DNA of 64,000 nt, taken from positions 13,019,501-13,083,500 of the forward strand of contig NC_071347.1 of the NCBI RefSeq assembly GCF_027744825.2, written 5' to 3'. The first letter of the stretch is position 1, and each line of letters opens with the position of its first letter. Source of the DNA: Synchiropus splendidus (Eukaryota > Chordata > Actinopteri > Syngnathiformes > Callionymidae). This document shows positions 12,941 through 24,896 of the stretch, piece by piece. A program made the translations under genes and the position numbers. The notes under the pieces were generated by a model. It searched no databases, was not told where the DNA came from, and saw only the letters and a list, made by a program, of their open reading frames with translations.

Positions 12941-14501
12941 CGTGCGCTTCAGAAACACATACTCCTGTCATTCCCTTCCAACATATGCTACGAGTTTGGC
13001 ACCGGGCCTGAGGAGCACTGCCACATGACTGCAAGCCCAGACAGCCCAAAACAATCAAACAATCCCAACGTTGAATTGCATTCAAGCACTGCAGTCATTT
13101 GAAAGATGATACGCCGAGTGTAGAGTTTAACTGTATCGCCGCAGGGTTTTCAATTTAAATGTGCTCACTGGCCTTTTAATGACAAGAAGGCTGGGGGCAT
13201 ATTTCAGGTTTTTCCTGGTATCAATCCCTGGTAAATTTACTCGGCTTTCCAAGAGGCCCCCGGGACGCATCCAAGTCGCCGCGCACAAGTCAGGAGGCTT
13301 GAGAACCTTCAAACGCCACTTCCTGAAATAGCTTTTCTCCATAGTTATTGATGGTATTTGTTTGGACCCGCCACAGCTATAAAAGCCAAGGTTAAAAATA
13401 TATTTCTCCGTCAAAGAAACAAAACAATTCCTGAAACTGACTCATGCCTTTTCATGTTTTCTCTATATGTTTACTTTGCCGTCTCCCCACAACAAGTGCT
13501 TGTTTTCCCCAAAAGAAACAACGAATGTATTTAGTTAAATGTCACGCAGAGTGAGTTTGTCTCTTTCGCAACTTCAGCCATTGTTCATCAGGCCTTTCTC
13601 CCTCGATGCTTCGCGTATACACAAACACTCACACGCGCTCACACACGCCGGACCTCCTTTTGGTAGCCGGGTTCTCTGAGTCAGTCTGTGTGTTTTCAAT
13701 TAGAAGCCCTCTGGTCGCCCTTTTCCTCTGCTGCAGATCCTCTCCATCTGTATCGTGGCAAACAAAAACAGAGGCTTATCGTAGGTACGGAGAATCGTTG
13801 CAAAAGCGCCGATGTTTATTGAGGCCCCTAATGTCTCGCTCTCGTAACAAGATAATTAAAAGTATTCACAAATAGCCTGTGTGTAATAACGCTTGTGCCA
13901 ACATGGTCGCAGGCGCCAATGCTGAATTCCAAACACTCACATTTGCCAGCACACGTTCAGATTGAATGTGGAGACAACGCCTCCGTCACTCTTCATCTCT
14001 GCCCCATTTTCACCAAACGCTCGCTCTCTATATCGACATGGACCTCAGATTATCAACACGTACTCTCTGCTCTCACAGCATCTCTGCTGTCTTGTCAATA
14101 TTATTAAGGAATTTGATCAGTTCTGCATTTGCTTTTCAGTTTGTTTCGCATTTATTTCTTACATAACATTTTTTTCTCCCGAAATATTTGTGGTTTTCCG
14201 CGTTAGCTGACAGTTCATCATCAGTATTTTAACACTGATCATCGCAGCCTTTGAAGAGAGACTGTCTCACAACATGACCCCATTTGTGTGTAACAGATTA
14301 TGGGGGTTAACTTCCCACCCAATACAGATGTCACCAGTGCTGGGGATGCATGTTTTCATAGTATATATCATGGAGCAGTCGGCCCCAGCTGAACATGAAA
14401 GTTACATTAGTGCACGACAATGGCGTTTTTTTGGCCAATTGTTTTCGGTGTTGATCTAAAGACAGTGTTGTGCCATAGAAATGAGTGATCACAGTACCAA
14501 C

Positions 14502-14550
14502 TTAGGCGGCACAGTAGGAGCCTACAGGCCCATATGACTGGGTGATAATG
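14502..14550 (+). repeat. Short dispersed motif, copy 2
   Basis: TTAGGCGGCACAGTAGGAGC followed by CTACAGGCCCATAT and a TGGGTGATAATGTA-like end. It closely resembles 12101-12150 on the same strand, which has AGGAGGCACAGAAGGAACC and CTACAGGCCCATAT. It sits directly upstream of the LINE fragment at 14578. Its class is not recognised. Confidence 0.5.
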
Positions 14551-14577
14551 TATGGACAATAATAACAACTGAAATGG

Positions 14578-15047
14578 GTGTTGGCAAGGAAAGTGTACAA
14601 AACGGTGGTGAGGCCAGCAATGTTGTATGGTTTGGAAACAGTGGCTCTGAGGGAAAGATAGGAGGCAGAGCTGGAGGTAGCAGAGATGAAGATGCTGAGG
14701 TTCTCTATCTGGGAGTGAGCAGGATGGATAGGATCAAGAAGCAGTAGATCAGAGGGACAGCACATGTCAGGTGTTTGGGAGACAAAGTCAGAGAGGCTAG
14801 ATTGAAATGGTTTGGACATGTACAGAGGAGAGAGAGCCAGTACATTGGTAGGATGATGTTGAGGTTGGAACTGCTAGGTAGAAGGTGGAGAGGAAGGCCA
14901 CAGAGGAGATTGATGGAGGTGGTGAAGGACGACATGAAGTCTGTAGGTTTGAGAGAAGAGGAAGCAGAGGACAGGGTGAGATGGAGGAAGATGATCCACT
15001 GTGGCGACCTCTTTAGGGAGAAGCTAAAAGGAAAAGAAGAACAGCCG
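14578..15047 (+). pseudogene. Degraded LINE reverse transcriptase 3' end (frameshift and stops)
   Basis: C-terminal part of a non-LTR retrotransposon polymerase. In one frame 14590-14710 reads KVYKTVVRPAMLYGLETVAL, then a TAG stop, then EAELEVAEMKMLRFS. The reading then shifts frame to YLGVSRMDRIKKQ, meets another stop, and continues IRGTAHVRCLGDKVREARL, WFGHVQRRESQYIGRMMLR, GRRWRGRPQRRLMEVVKDD, EDRVRWRKMIHCGD. These words (LYGLET, WFGHVxRR, RGRPxRR, VKxDM, RWRxMI) are typical of the LINE region after the catalytic domain. The 3' end, with GTGGCGACCTCTTTAGGG and GAAAAGAAGAA, fits fish LINE tails. One frameshift and at least two stops show it is dead. The clade (RTE- or L2-like) is not certain. 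Confidence 0.88.
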
Positions 15048-15624
15048 TATTGGCTGAACTTTCCAAAATGTAATATAAGAAGGAAATGATATATTTCCAT
15101 ATCAGCAGATAATATTTTAGTCAGACTTTTATTGATAGCTTTCCTCAGTTACACCCACAAATCTGTAGTCATAGTGTAGTCATGTGTGTTCTCCCATAAA
15201 AGAGTCACGACTAGGATTCAACTCTTTGTAAGTGTTGCATTTGGCCAAGTCAAAGTTCAGCAACATGACGTGGAAAAAGAAGAGTCAGCTGACTACAGAC
15301 TCCCGACAGGATGACCAGGTTATTCCTCCTATGATTTTATTCTTTGGTTTCTTGTGATGTATTCCAAGATGACAAGGCAATGGTTTCGAATCACGAAAGA
15401 GTGGAGCTGAGGCATCATGGGTGGACACCAGAGAGGGTCCCTCGCCTCACTGGGAATCTGTGCTCTGGCCTGTAGACGGTCTTGAATTGAATGCAACTCT
15501 GGATGGAAAGAAAATGTGACACTGAAGAAGCTTACTAAAACAATGCTGCAGCGAATGTGGTCCAACTGTGGCGACCTACTGAGAGCTCTATATTACTACT
15601 GTCACCTGTGGGGCGACGGACAAA

Positions 15625-15935
15625 ATGAGTTTTCTTCACAGAGTGTCTGGACTCTCCTTCAGCAATAAGGTGAGTAGTGCAGAAGATGATCCTCTCCTGT
15701 TCCTAGAGGAGCCAGTTGAAGTAGCTCTCCCCTGAAGAAGCCGAATATCTGCCTCCCTGGTCAGGTATTCTAGGCTTGTCCTGCTGGAAGTAGGACCTGG
15801 AGCTGACCACGGACATGCTTGAGGGTGAGTCTCTCATGAGGAGGATTCTAAAGACACAGGGAAGTCTGGCCTGCTCTTCCACACTGAAGTCACCCAACAG
15901 TGGAACTTCAGACAAGCAAAGGAGGGAGACGTCCA
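15625..15935 (+). pseudogene. Degraded LINE (CR1/L2-type) 3' end
   Basis: DNA-level resemblance to a very common fish LINE terminus. FLHRVSGLSFSNKVSSAED is readable at 15631-15690 against the family form FxRRVAGLSLRDRVRSS. This is followed by GAGGAGCCAGTTGAAGTAGC, CTGCCTCCCTGGTCAGGT and GGGAAGTCTGGCCTGCTC in the expected order. Multiple indels destroy the frame. It lies 580 bp downstream of the other LINE fragment in the same orientation but is a different family. Confidence 0.7.
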
Positions 15936-18900
15936 TTCAATTTTGGTATTGAAGGACAAGTTAAACAATGAAAGACTGTTTTTGTTATTTGTTTTTAGAA
16001 CAGATTCCATCATAAAACAAAAAAAAAAGTCATATTTCATGCAGTTGATCTTGCACCAACCTTGAAAAAAAGTCACCCACAGACTCTCTGCTCTGCAACA
16101 TGTGATGTGTTCACTGCGCAATGACTTAAGAGCCTTAACTTAACTGCCCCAACAAAGAATTCAAGTCGGAGCCTTTGTCTACGAAAGAACTAAAGCATCT
16201 TTGGCTAAACAAAACAGCACAACATGGTCACATCACCTCCTCACTCAGTCATGCACTGGCTCTCCTTTAATAGTGTGTTGCACATCGTCATGTTGCTCCT
16301 AGCTAGTTACTACCTGCGGTTCATCTCTGGTTCAGTCAATGGGAAACTAAATATTCATTTTGACTTCTGGTTCTATTTTTTTATTTATTTATTCATTTTT
16401 ATTTCCATTTCAATGAACGAATGATACAGATAAGCCTTACTGACTAGTATCCACGGCAAAACCAGCGAATCTGTACGCGAATGAAACTTCTTTAAGAGTC
16501 AAACGACAAAGTTAAAACAGCTCAAACTTATGTGATCAGAAGCCCTAACTGACCCCTATATACCGCTAATCATGTGGACCACTCCAAAACGCCTGTGTTA
16601 GCAGAAATCAAACCTTCATCGAAAGAATTCCAAACACGTTTAAAATCCGACACGGCGACTTACTTTCTAATCAGAAAGTGAAATGAACACAATGGCAAGT
16701 GAATGAATGGGAACCTTGTGTGTCCATCTGCAGCTTCCACCACGCCTCCCTTCCATTATTTTCTTCGAATGCGGCAGAAAAATGTTCTGGTGTTTGTGTA
16801 CCTTGTCTGAGACTTCAAAGATCTCGGCACACGAAAATCTCCTTTAATCACGGCGGAGGAGCCACAGTGTTGATATGGTTATGAACATTATGCCCTTATG
16901 ATAAATCTCACCATCACCAAAGACAGTTAAGACTAATCCGCTGAGCACACACGCGCCGCAGCATCACTTAACTCTCTCGGCAGCTCAACAAAGCGCAGCC
17001 TGTCTCCTCACTTTGCCTGTGATTTTTAGCCGTAATGAGGGGTTACTGAGGCGTCCAGGCTCGTGTGTGTGTGTTCGGGACAAGCATGTGCACAAGTTGC
17101 AATCTGCTTTTCTGTGAATGAATCTGGTAAATATGCAGGTGTTAATCAACTGCTTATTATCCGAGAGAGCGCAGTTTGTTTAAGGGACGGCGGTGAGAAT
17201 GGAATAGAAAGGTTATGTTGACTGAAATAAAAAGAATCTTCTCAGGTCCGCTCAGACAGCCATCTCCCGATACGGCTGCAGGAGGCTCTTAAAAACACAC
17301 AGGCGGGGGTGTGTGTGTTGTTTTTACCGGCCGCGCGGTAAGATTCCTGCACAAACTTATCAGAGCCGAACCCACCCCGGCCAGACTCCATTGTATTCTC
17401 TTGTACACCCCTTAATCCTCAAAGACCTTTTTAAGGAGTTGTAATCTAGAGGAACACCTCATTCTGCCTCATTCACGGGGCCGTGTAATGAAGCCCCTCT
17501 TTGATGAATAAGTCGATTAGAAACCTCTGTTTATGGTAAGATATTCAAAAGGAGCTTACATGGTTGGAGGGATGAGTTGTTCCGAAAAGCACACACTGTA
17601 CCGGGTGTTTAATGGCCGGACCTCCTCCACCTCTGGTAGGCCCCCCGGTCTTTGCAGTTCTTTCCTTGTTGCTCTTTCAGTTTTACTTCAACCATCTGCA
17701 CATGTGTGACGGATAAGTCAGCGAGACTTCTTACTTCTTTATAGAGACGACACGACACTTCAGATAAACAACATCATTAGAATGTTCCTGAAAGGGCTTG
17801 TTTCCTTTATTGATCTGTTCTGAGAAAATATCAGTCTCTGTTTGAATATGCTAAAGGGTCCCTAGAACAGTTCTGTAACTAAGTTTTTTTCTGTTGAATT
17901 TGAGCGTCAAATAGTGGAAAACAATGTCGAAGTGAATGTGTGTCAAGGTGAATATCCTGTCAGCTGATCACAGTGGATGTCACTGTAAACTAGCTCTTCA
18001 CTGTCAGTGAACAAGTAAGTTCAGAGCGCAAGTGGCAACCAACGGCACCTTTGTTTCTCTGCAGCGATCGTTGCTCTGCTGAGTCGTCTGCTGCAGTATA
18101 TGTTATTCCTGAGGCCAGAAATCTTGCATCTTTTTTCTCTATTTTTGGCAGTCAGATATGAAAATATTGTAAAGTTATATATATTACTGTTCAGTGTTTT
18201 CGGAGCGGACCAATGTCCCTCTGTCCTCCAACAAACATGCATCATCATTGCCAGAACTATGGGGTTGAAAAAGCTCTTCCTATTTCCTCAGCTTCTCCCC
18301 TGCATGTTTACAGAGTTGGTTCCTCCGATGACATCAAAAGCTGGTGCCAGTGTTTGACCCAACACTGGCGGTGGAGTCCAGACTGCAGACTGGCCTTCCC
18401 TGTCCAGATCCTGACACAAGTGTTCGCATGGTCTTGCTTCCTTGTTCATCCACGATATCCAGGCTTCCATTTCCTTTTAAAATGCCTCACTTACAAATCC
18501 CTAATCCAAGGACTTTGCCTGTGAATTCTGTCAAGGCAACTGCCATAGATGTAATGTTTTCAGTGGAAATGTCACTTATATTTAGCATTTTTGATGCCAG
18601 TTTTTAATTCATTCTGACCCTCAGGATTATGCACCATTGTCTTAACAGAGCCCGACAGAAGTCCCCAGAACAATGAGGGATTTATTGTATTGCTTTTGTT
18701 TCAAAAAATATCTTACGATCAGTTGCCAAGAGGAATGGCAGCGAACAGAGCAAATTTATAATGGTACAAAGACTATTCTTGTGCGAATGATGGAAGTTAC
18801 GCAACAAGATACGCAGCTGGGTTTTGTGTCTTGAACTAGAAGGAGGAGAAGATAAGTTAAGGTGGAGGCTGGAGAACACCTTCAGAGATGAACAATCCAG

Positions 18901-20075
18901 TCGAGGTTACTGGAGTCTTGGATCAAAGGAGTGATGAAACCTTGAGTCTGTGGCTGGAGGTACATCTGCCGCTGCTCATCTTGCTCTCAGTTCGGTCCCA
19001 GGTCCTCCTCTCTATCACCTCCTCCTCACAGCCTGCCTCCCCACCAGAGTCAGTCTTCTACACCGACTTGTTTAAACAGCTCACCTGTCAACCATGTCAT
19101 CAGAGGCTCATTAGCGCTTCATCAGGATGTCGCGAAGTAAACGCTTCTCTTCTCACCAGTTGCTGAATCGTGAACAAGCTCCTCATTGAAAACAAGTGTC
19201 ATCGTAATAACTTAGATTTATTGATGTTTATTCTCCATTGTAACATGTTTTCTTTCACTTTTTTTGACCTGTTTGAAGACTCAAAAGATTTTCCGGTCAC
19301 TTGATCCAGTTCTCAAGGAGCAAAGCAGGAACCTCTTTCCAACAATCCATGAATCACTGAACTCATCGGCCACTACTGCGAGGTGAGCTACATCTGTCCT
19401 GGTCCTTGGATTTTGCTCTGTGGCGTCTTGAGCGGCTCAGCAATAAACGCTATGAATGGAAGTTTGGTTCCAGGAAGCGAACGTGTATGATGTGTCTCGG
19501 TGTTGTTATTAACTTTATCTACCATAGAGAAATTTGAGAGGGAACTTTGCATGACACGGTGAAACAGAAAATTGAAAATTACAGGTCTCTTGAGATGCGA
19601 CTCGACAGTGGATTGACTTGGTTCATCTGCTTCACGTCTGGAAGAACCGTAGGTCAGAATATAATTCATAATAATAAGATTTTTAAAATCCCCGTTGACA
19701 GATCCGATGGCCTCCAGAGTGTTACATAAGACCACTGTTTTATCGATTTATTGCAACAGTCCTGTTAAAAGTCAGGTCTATTTTTGGGGCTGAGGAGTTT
19801 GATCAAGACCTTGTAAATGTCACTGCTGGCAGTAGAGGCCACTGTTGCTCCCGTGACAGCAAAAAAAAAAAAAAAAGTCTTTTTGTCTTGAACAACATCC
19901 TGACATGTTTCACAATCCAGACCTCCACAGGAGAGAAAAGATAACGTCTTCTGACCTCCGGTTACAGCTAATGTGAACCAGATGAAGGAGATATTGATGT
20001 TTCATCTGGAGAGAACTGCAAAAACCATCCTATTATCACGGCAAATTGAAGCCACAAATATTTATATTCTTGCTC

Positions 20076-20078
<3 letters not shown>
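15936..20078. other. Non-coding; contains a repeat-poor GC-richer block
   Basis: 16930-17560 is free of recognisable repeats, richer in G+C than its surroundings and has many homeobox- and GATA-like words. It is a candidate conserved non-coding element. An A16 run is at 19861. No exons seen. Confidence 0.5.

Positions 20079-20154
<76 letters not shown>
20079..20154. repeat. Compound (AC)n(AT)n microsatellite
   Basis: About 14 AC units pass directly into about 23 AT units. The open frames reading HTHTH/YIYIY across it are artefacts. Confidence 0.97.
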
Positions 20155-23100
20155 TCTGTTTTTTATTTTTTTTATTGAATTTGCAGTCCAACTTCATGAC
20201 CAAAGATTGCATAACCACCATATATGATTTAATGCGAGCTGAACCATGTCAGAAGTGTCATAAAGTTATCACAACTGTTGGCTCTCAGTACAAAGTCAGT
20301 GCCGTTTTCTCTTCCAATTTCCACACGCTGACGTGATATTTGATCAACAAGCGAAAGACACGTGTTTGCTGAGCAGCAGGAGGGGTTGCTTCATTCGTCT
20401 ATGCTCTTTCCTGTTGTTCCTGAGGTATTTATGTACATGTGGTGGGACCCAGTCAGGTCTGGTCAGTCGTTGTGTGCGCGGTGTTAATCAGACCTCTCAG
20501 TGCCGAGGTCGCCACTACATGCTGGCAGGAGTGAATCACTCGACAATGAATGTACCACAAGTCTGGAATACGTTGACCGCTCAGTCGAGACACAATACCC
20601 ACTCATAAACACATCAGCCTTGCCCACTCACTGGTGCAAAAACAAAAAGACAAACTGCTCAATGATCTGCGCGGAGAAACAAACAGCAGATGGAAAAACA
20701 GAGGAGGCCGCTCCGTCGACTTGTCAGGATTATGACACTCATGGATGTCAGACATGTATCAGGGTGTCTGAGTCATCTTCCATGATGCCAACTGTGTCAT
20801 GTGTCTGTCTGGTGTTGTGTCCCTGCCATTCCTCAGGAGTGGGAGCTGCTTGAAATGTCAGCTCAAAGTGAGATTCTGTTGTATCAGACGGACGATGGAA
20901 AGTCCTCGATAGCACTCAGTTATATCGACCTGTTGTAGATCTTGTCATGGTTTACACCCAGCTTTATGGTGTTTTAATGTTCTGCCCGCACTTTTCAGTG
21001 GACACTCCAGTTTCCTCCCACAGTGTAAATGATGGTTGAGTTTGGAATGCATTCTGTTAGCTGTTGACTTTGCTGAGATGATGAATATATTCAGGACATA
21101 TAGAAACAGTCTAGACTTTTGTTTTGTTCATTTCTCTTATAAACAATGAAAAAAAAAACCTTCTACAATGTGATGTCATAGCCAAAACATCCTTGAAGAA
21201 AAAGACTAAATGAGATTGCTCTGATGGACTGAAGCTTAAAAACACTTCCAAATAAATAATGAATAAATAAAAAAATACAATAATAGTGATATTAAATTTG
21301 ATCTTTAAAAATAAACTTAAAATGTAATAAAAGATCATTAATAAAATAATAATAGTAATATTCATTTGGATCTTTTTGGTGTCAGATATTAAATTGTAAT
21401 TCATTAATATTTTTTCTCCTTTTGAGTCAATATAAAAAACCCACACAATTGTTTCATAACATCTTGACTTTTTCCCCCTTAATGACTAACACACTACTGT
21501 TGTGTGTCTTCCTGTCAGAAAGTTGTTTCCACATTGTTCTGAGTTTTCCCCCCAAAAAAAGGGAAAAGGCCCTGAAGTCTTTCCCCCAGGGGGGGAGCTC
21601 TAAGTCATCTCCAGCCCCCTGGAACATTTTCACACGTCAGTTACAACAAGCGTTTAGTCACTTGAACAGTAATAGAGACGCACAAACAGTTTCAGCAACA
21701 TCTTGCTGCTCTCGCAACTCCCTCGCACACGCACACGCGGACATGTGTGCGCACAGACTGCAGTCTAATTTCACACAGGAGTTGCCTTTTTTCCAAGAGG
21801 CTATTTACCCTTCTATTTATTTGTCCTTTTTCAAATATTCGATTTATGCCTCTGACTTACTGGAATTGCTCACCGTCAAGTGCCAGGGAAAGCATTTGGG
21901 TCCACTTTAAGAATGATATGAGGCCAGACGGACGGCGAGATGAAAGTGGTCACCAGGAAACAAACAAAACACACGATGAAATGCCATAATACCGATCAGG
22001 ACGAGATGCAGATGAAGAAGAAAGGGGGGGAGAGAGGAAGAAACTTGTGAACTTCTTTGGTTGTAAATCACAACCAAATGGCGCAGAGATTGAACAAAGC
22101 TCCGGTGAAAGTGTTGAGAGATCTGAGCATGTGATGGCGGTGAGGACGGATGAAAGTGTGCTGGATAGTAAACAGTTTTATTTTGCACATTGCTTTCCGG
22201 TTATTACATTTGCAGCAGCTGGGAGTGCTGACGCTCTCCGCAGCACATTTTGATTCCTCTTCATCTTTCTTTTTTTCTCTCTCTCCATGAAGCTCAAACC
22301 CGGACGCAGCATTTCTGCCACGTCTTTTCTGTCAGTGGAACCAGGGCTGCAGCTACAGGGTGTTTAAGCAAACCTGGATGTAAGTTTTCATTAGTTAACT
22401 GCAGATTCCCCCTGGAACACTGTTGTTCTTACACAGCTGTAACCTCGGGTGTCTCCCACATACACCCGCAGAAGTTCAGCGGGGGCAAAATCTAGCAGCA
22501 TTTTCTTATTTACAACCTATAAAATCCCATGTAATTTGGTGGTTTACTGAAACGGGTAATGGGTGAAATCCCTCTTTGTCTTCCTCTTTAATCGTTTCCA
22601 CATTAAATGGGGAAACTGTCAAAAATAGATGATGTCATTCTGTCGGGTCGCCACCGATGCCACTGTACACACCTAAGCGTTTCCTTGGGTAATTGAGATT
22701 TACGAAGTCTGGTCTTCTGTTAAGATTTCTGCTTTCACCGAGAGGGAAATTGCAGGGGATGTTTGTCGTTCTTTGAGGTCGAGTTTAAGCGCTGCAGGTA
22801 TTTTCAGCGTGTGGCCTTTAATGATGGCAGCCACGCTGAGTGATAAAAAGCCTTGTGAACTTCTCAGTGTGCGGCTGTGAAACTGAAAGTGGCACAATCG
22901 TGGCTAACTTTTCGGTTATGGTTCTCTGGTGTGTCAAGAGAGATGATTTCAATTCTGTTTTCATACAGACCTGGACATGTGTCATGGTATTACATTGGCC
23001 TGCACGGCGACTAGTGACATTACAGTACAGAATGTATTCTTTGGGTGTAAACTATTCTTCCACTGAGGTCTTTCTATAGATATGGACCAACTCATGTTTT

Positions 23101-23476
23101 TTTTTTTTAGATTGTTATGAACAAAATCTACGCCACTGGAAACATGTTTGCACAGTACCAACGTACAGCAACCAACCACCAACCTCATGATGAGTAGTTC
23201 CCAGTGAGCTGACCCGAGGCTCCCTCAGTGTCGTCCTTACATTGGTGTCAAACACATCACATCATAGATAAGACTAGTCTTCATAAACTCCAGCAACCAA
23301 TCCTCCCAGAAGGAGAAGAGTACAGCCTCCCTGCTGGTCCAAACCTCATCAGAGTATTTGGCAAATCCACGGTCAACGTCTGATGAAGAGTTTGTGGCAA
23401 CACTGTTATATTTAGCAGTTTGTTTCTGTGTTACGCTGCTCACTTGCAACAGTCCACAAGCTAACATTGCCCACCC
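20155..23476. other. Non-coding, nothing recognised
   Basis: 21230-21420 is very AT-rich. The 162-codon frame at 21422-21910 shows no domain and is not supported as a gene. Confidence 0.55.
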
Positions 23477-23843
23477 TTGAATGTTGTGGCCTCAAGATGT
23501 GCTTCTACGCAGCAATAGAAGCCAATAGAATTTACCCCTGGTGGACCAGAGCGTACAGAGACAAAGACCAAGAATTTGAAGGCAGAATACAGAAGCCACA
23601 GGCACCATCACTGTCCACTTTTAAAACACTTCTTAAAACGCACTTTTACTCTTTGGCTTTTATACAACCACACAGCTGATCTAGTAATTTTGTATATTCA
23701 GTTTGGTCTCACTCTTGGTCTTGCTCTCACCCCTCTCGCTGGTATTGGCCTCGACTGGTTTTCAGGCCCTAAAATGTGTTGGTCTTGGACTTGGTCTCTG
23801 TATGCTCTGGTCTTGGGTTTGGCAGTCTCGACTGCAACTCTAG
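23477..23843 (+). mobile_element. MITE family E, copy 1
   Basis: The left end TTGAATGTTGTGGCCTCAAG and the right end (reverse complement CTAGAGTTGCAGTCGAGACT) are diverged inverted repeats. The right half has the alternating TTGGTCTCACTCTTGGTCTT pattern common in fish DNA elements. It shares the internal word GCAGAATACAGAAGC with copy 3 (55431-55744). Open frames here are chance. Confidence 0.6.
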
Positions 23844-24190
23844 TGGAGTCTAGTGTCAACTGTCGTTCCCTTCTTCTTTTTCCATTTCCGTTCAATCAAC
23901 TGGGCTTGTGTTGTCGGAATTCCTTTCTCCATGTAACTGTGGCAGGGGTCTCAGGTCTCAAAAGGCCAACTAGTCAAGCACACACAGGTGAACCAGTCAG
24001 ATGTCAGCTGAAACAAGCAGCACCATACTGACCATCAACTCATTCCAGTCTTCAGACACTCACTAAAAACTGCACCGCCCTGAGGGTCTTCAACTGAGGA
24101 GCTTTGCATGCTGCTGAGTCAGTCTCCATCTTTGATTCCCAAAGTATTATCTGTGAACTGCGGGGTTAGCTTGGTAAATAAAAACATATA

Positions 24191-24894
24191 CAGCGGTACC
24201 TTGGTTTTCGAACTTGTCAGACTTAGAACAAATCGGAGTTCGAACAAAAATTTTGAGATGTTTTTGCTTGGCATTTGGAACGAAAATCCAGAACTCGAGT
24301 GCCCCAGAAAAAAGTCTGAAAAAACAGAACGTGCGCGGACCGATCGGCTGACCCACGACGCGCTTTGTTATTGTGTATAACGCAGCCTCTGTATACAGAC
24401 GTGTCCCGTTAGATACATTTACTGGCTGTTTTTTCTCCATATTGAGCCGTAAAACCTTTCCTGTCTCCGGACTGGACCGTGGTAGAGTGTCACAGCTGGA
24501 GCGCTCACTCCAGGGTTTGATGTCCTGTTGTGGGCTGGAGCTGGGACAGGGATGAGGCGAGTCTGGGACAGAGCGTTACTTGGTTTATGACTTTGTCACA
24601 GCTAAACTGCACAGAAGCGCACATTCAGAGCTGGACACGCACCGGGCACCTCTTCACTTCTGGAGAGACCTCACTCACTCGGCAACCCCTCCCACATGCA
24701 GCGGCCACACACATAGAGGAACAGCGCACCTGCAGCAGACACTCTACATTCACTCCTGCAAAAGACTATTTTAAGGCGTGGAACGCATTGTTTCTTTTTC
24801 CATTCATTGTAATGGGAAAAATCAATTCAGATTTCGAACAGCTTCTCAAACGGCCGTCTGGAATGGATTGTGGTTGAGAACCAAGGTACCACTG
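24191..24894 (+). mobile_element. Mariner/Tc1-like MITE with TA target duplication
   Basis: The left end CAGCGGTACCTTGGTTTTCG and the reverse complement of the right end CAGTGGTACCTTGGTTCTCA are inverted repeats with 17 of 20 matches, flanked on both sides by TA (24189-24190, 24895-24896). The subterminal regions keep the GTTCGAACAAAAATTTTG-type words usual for this group. At 704 bp and with no transposase frame, it is a non-autonomous derivative. Boundaries are known to the base. Confidence 0.9.
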
Positions 24895-24896
24895 TA

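Larger units (their letters stand above)
11831..14501. other. Non-coding apart from listed repeats
   Basis: Apart from the motif at 12101 and the GT tract at 12917, nothing is recognised. Frames are short. Confidence 0.55.

Noticed and set aside
21422..21910. 162-codon plus-strand frame
   Set aside because: Composition follows the local T-rich and C-run sequence; no similarity and no gene context.
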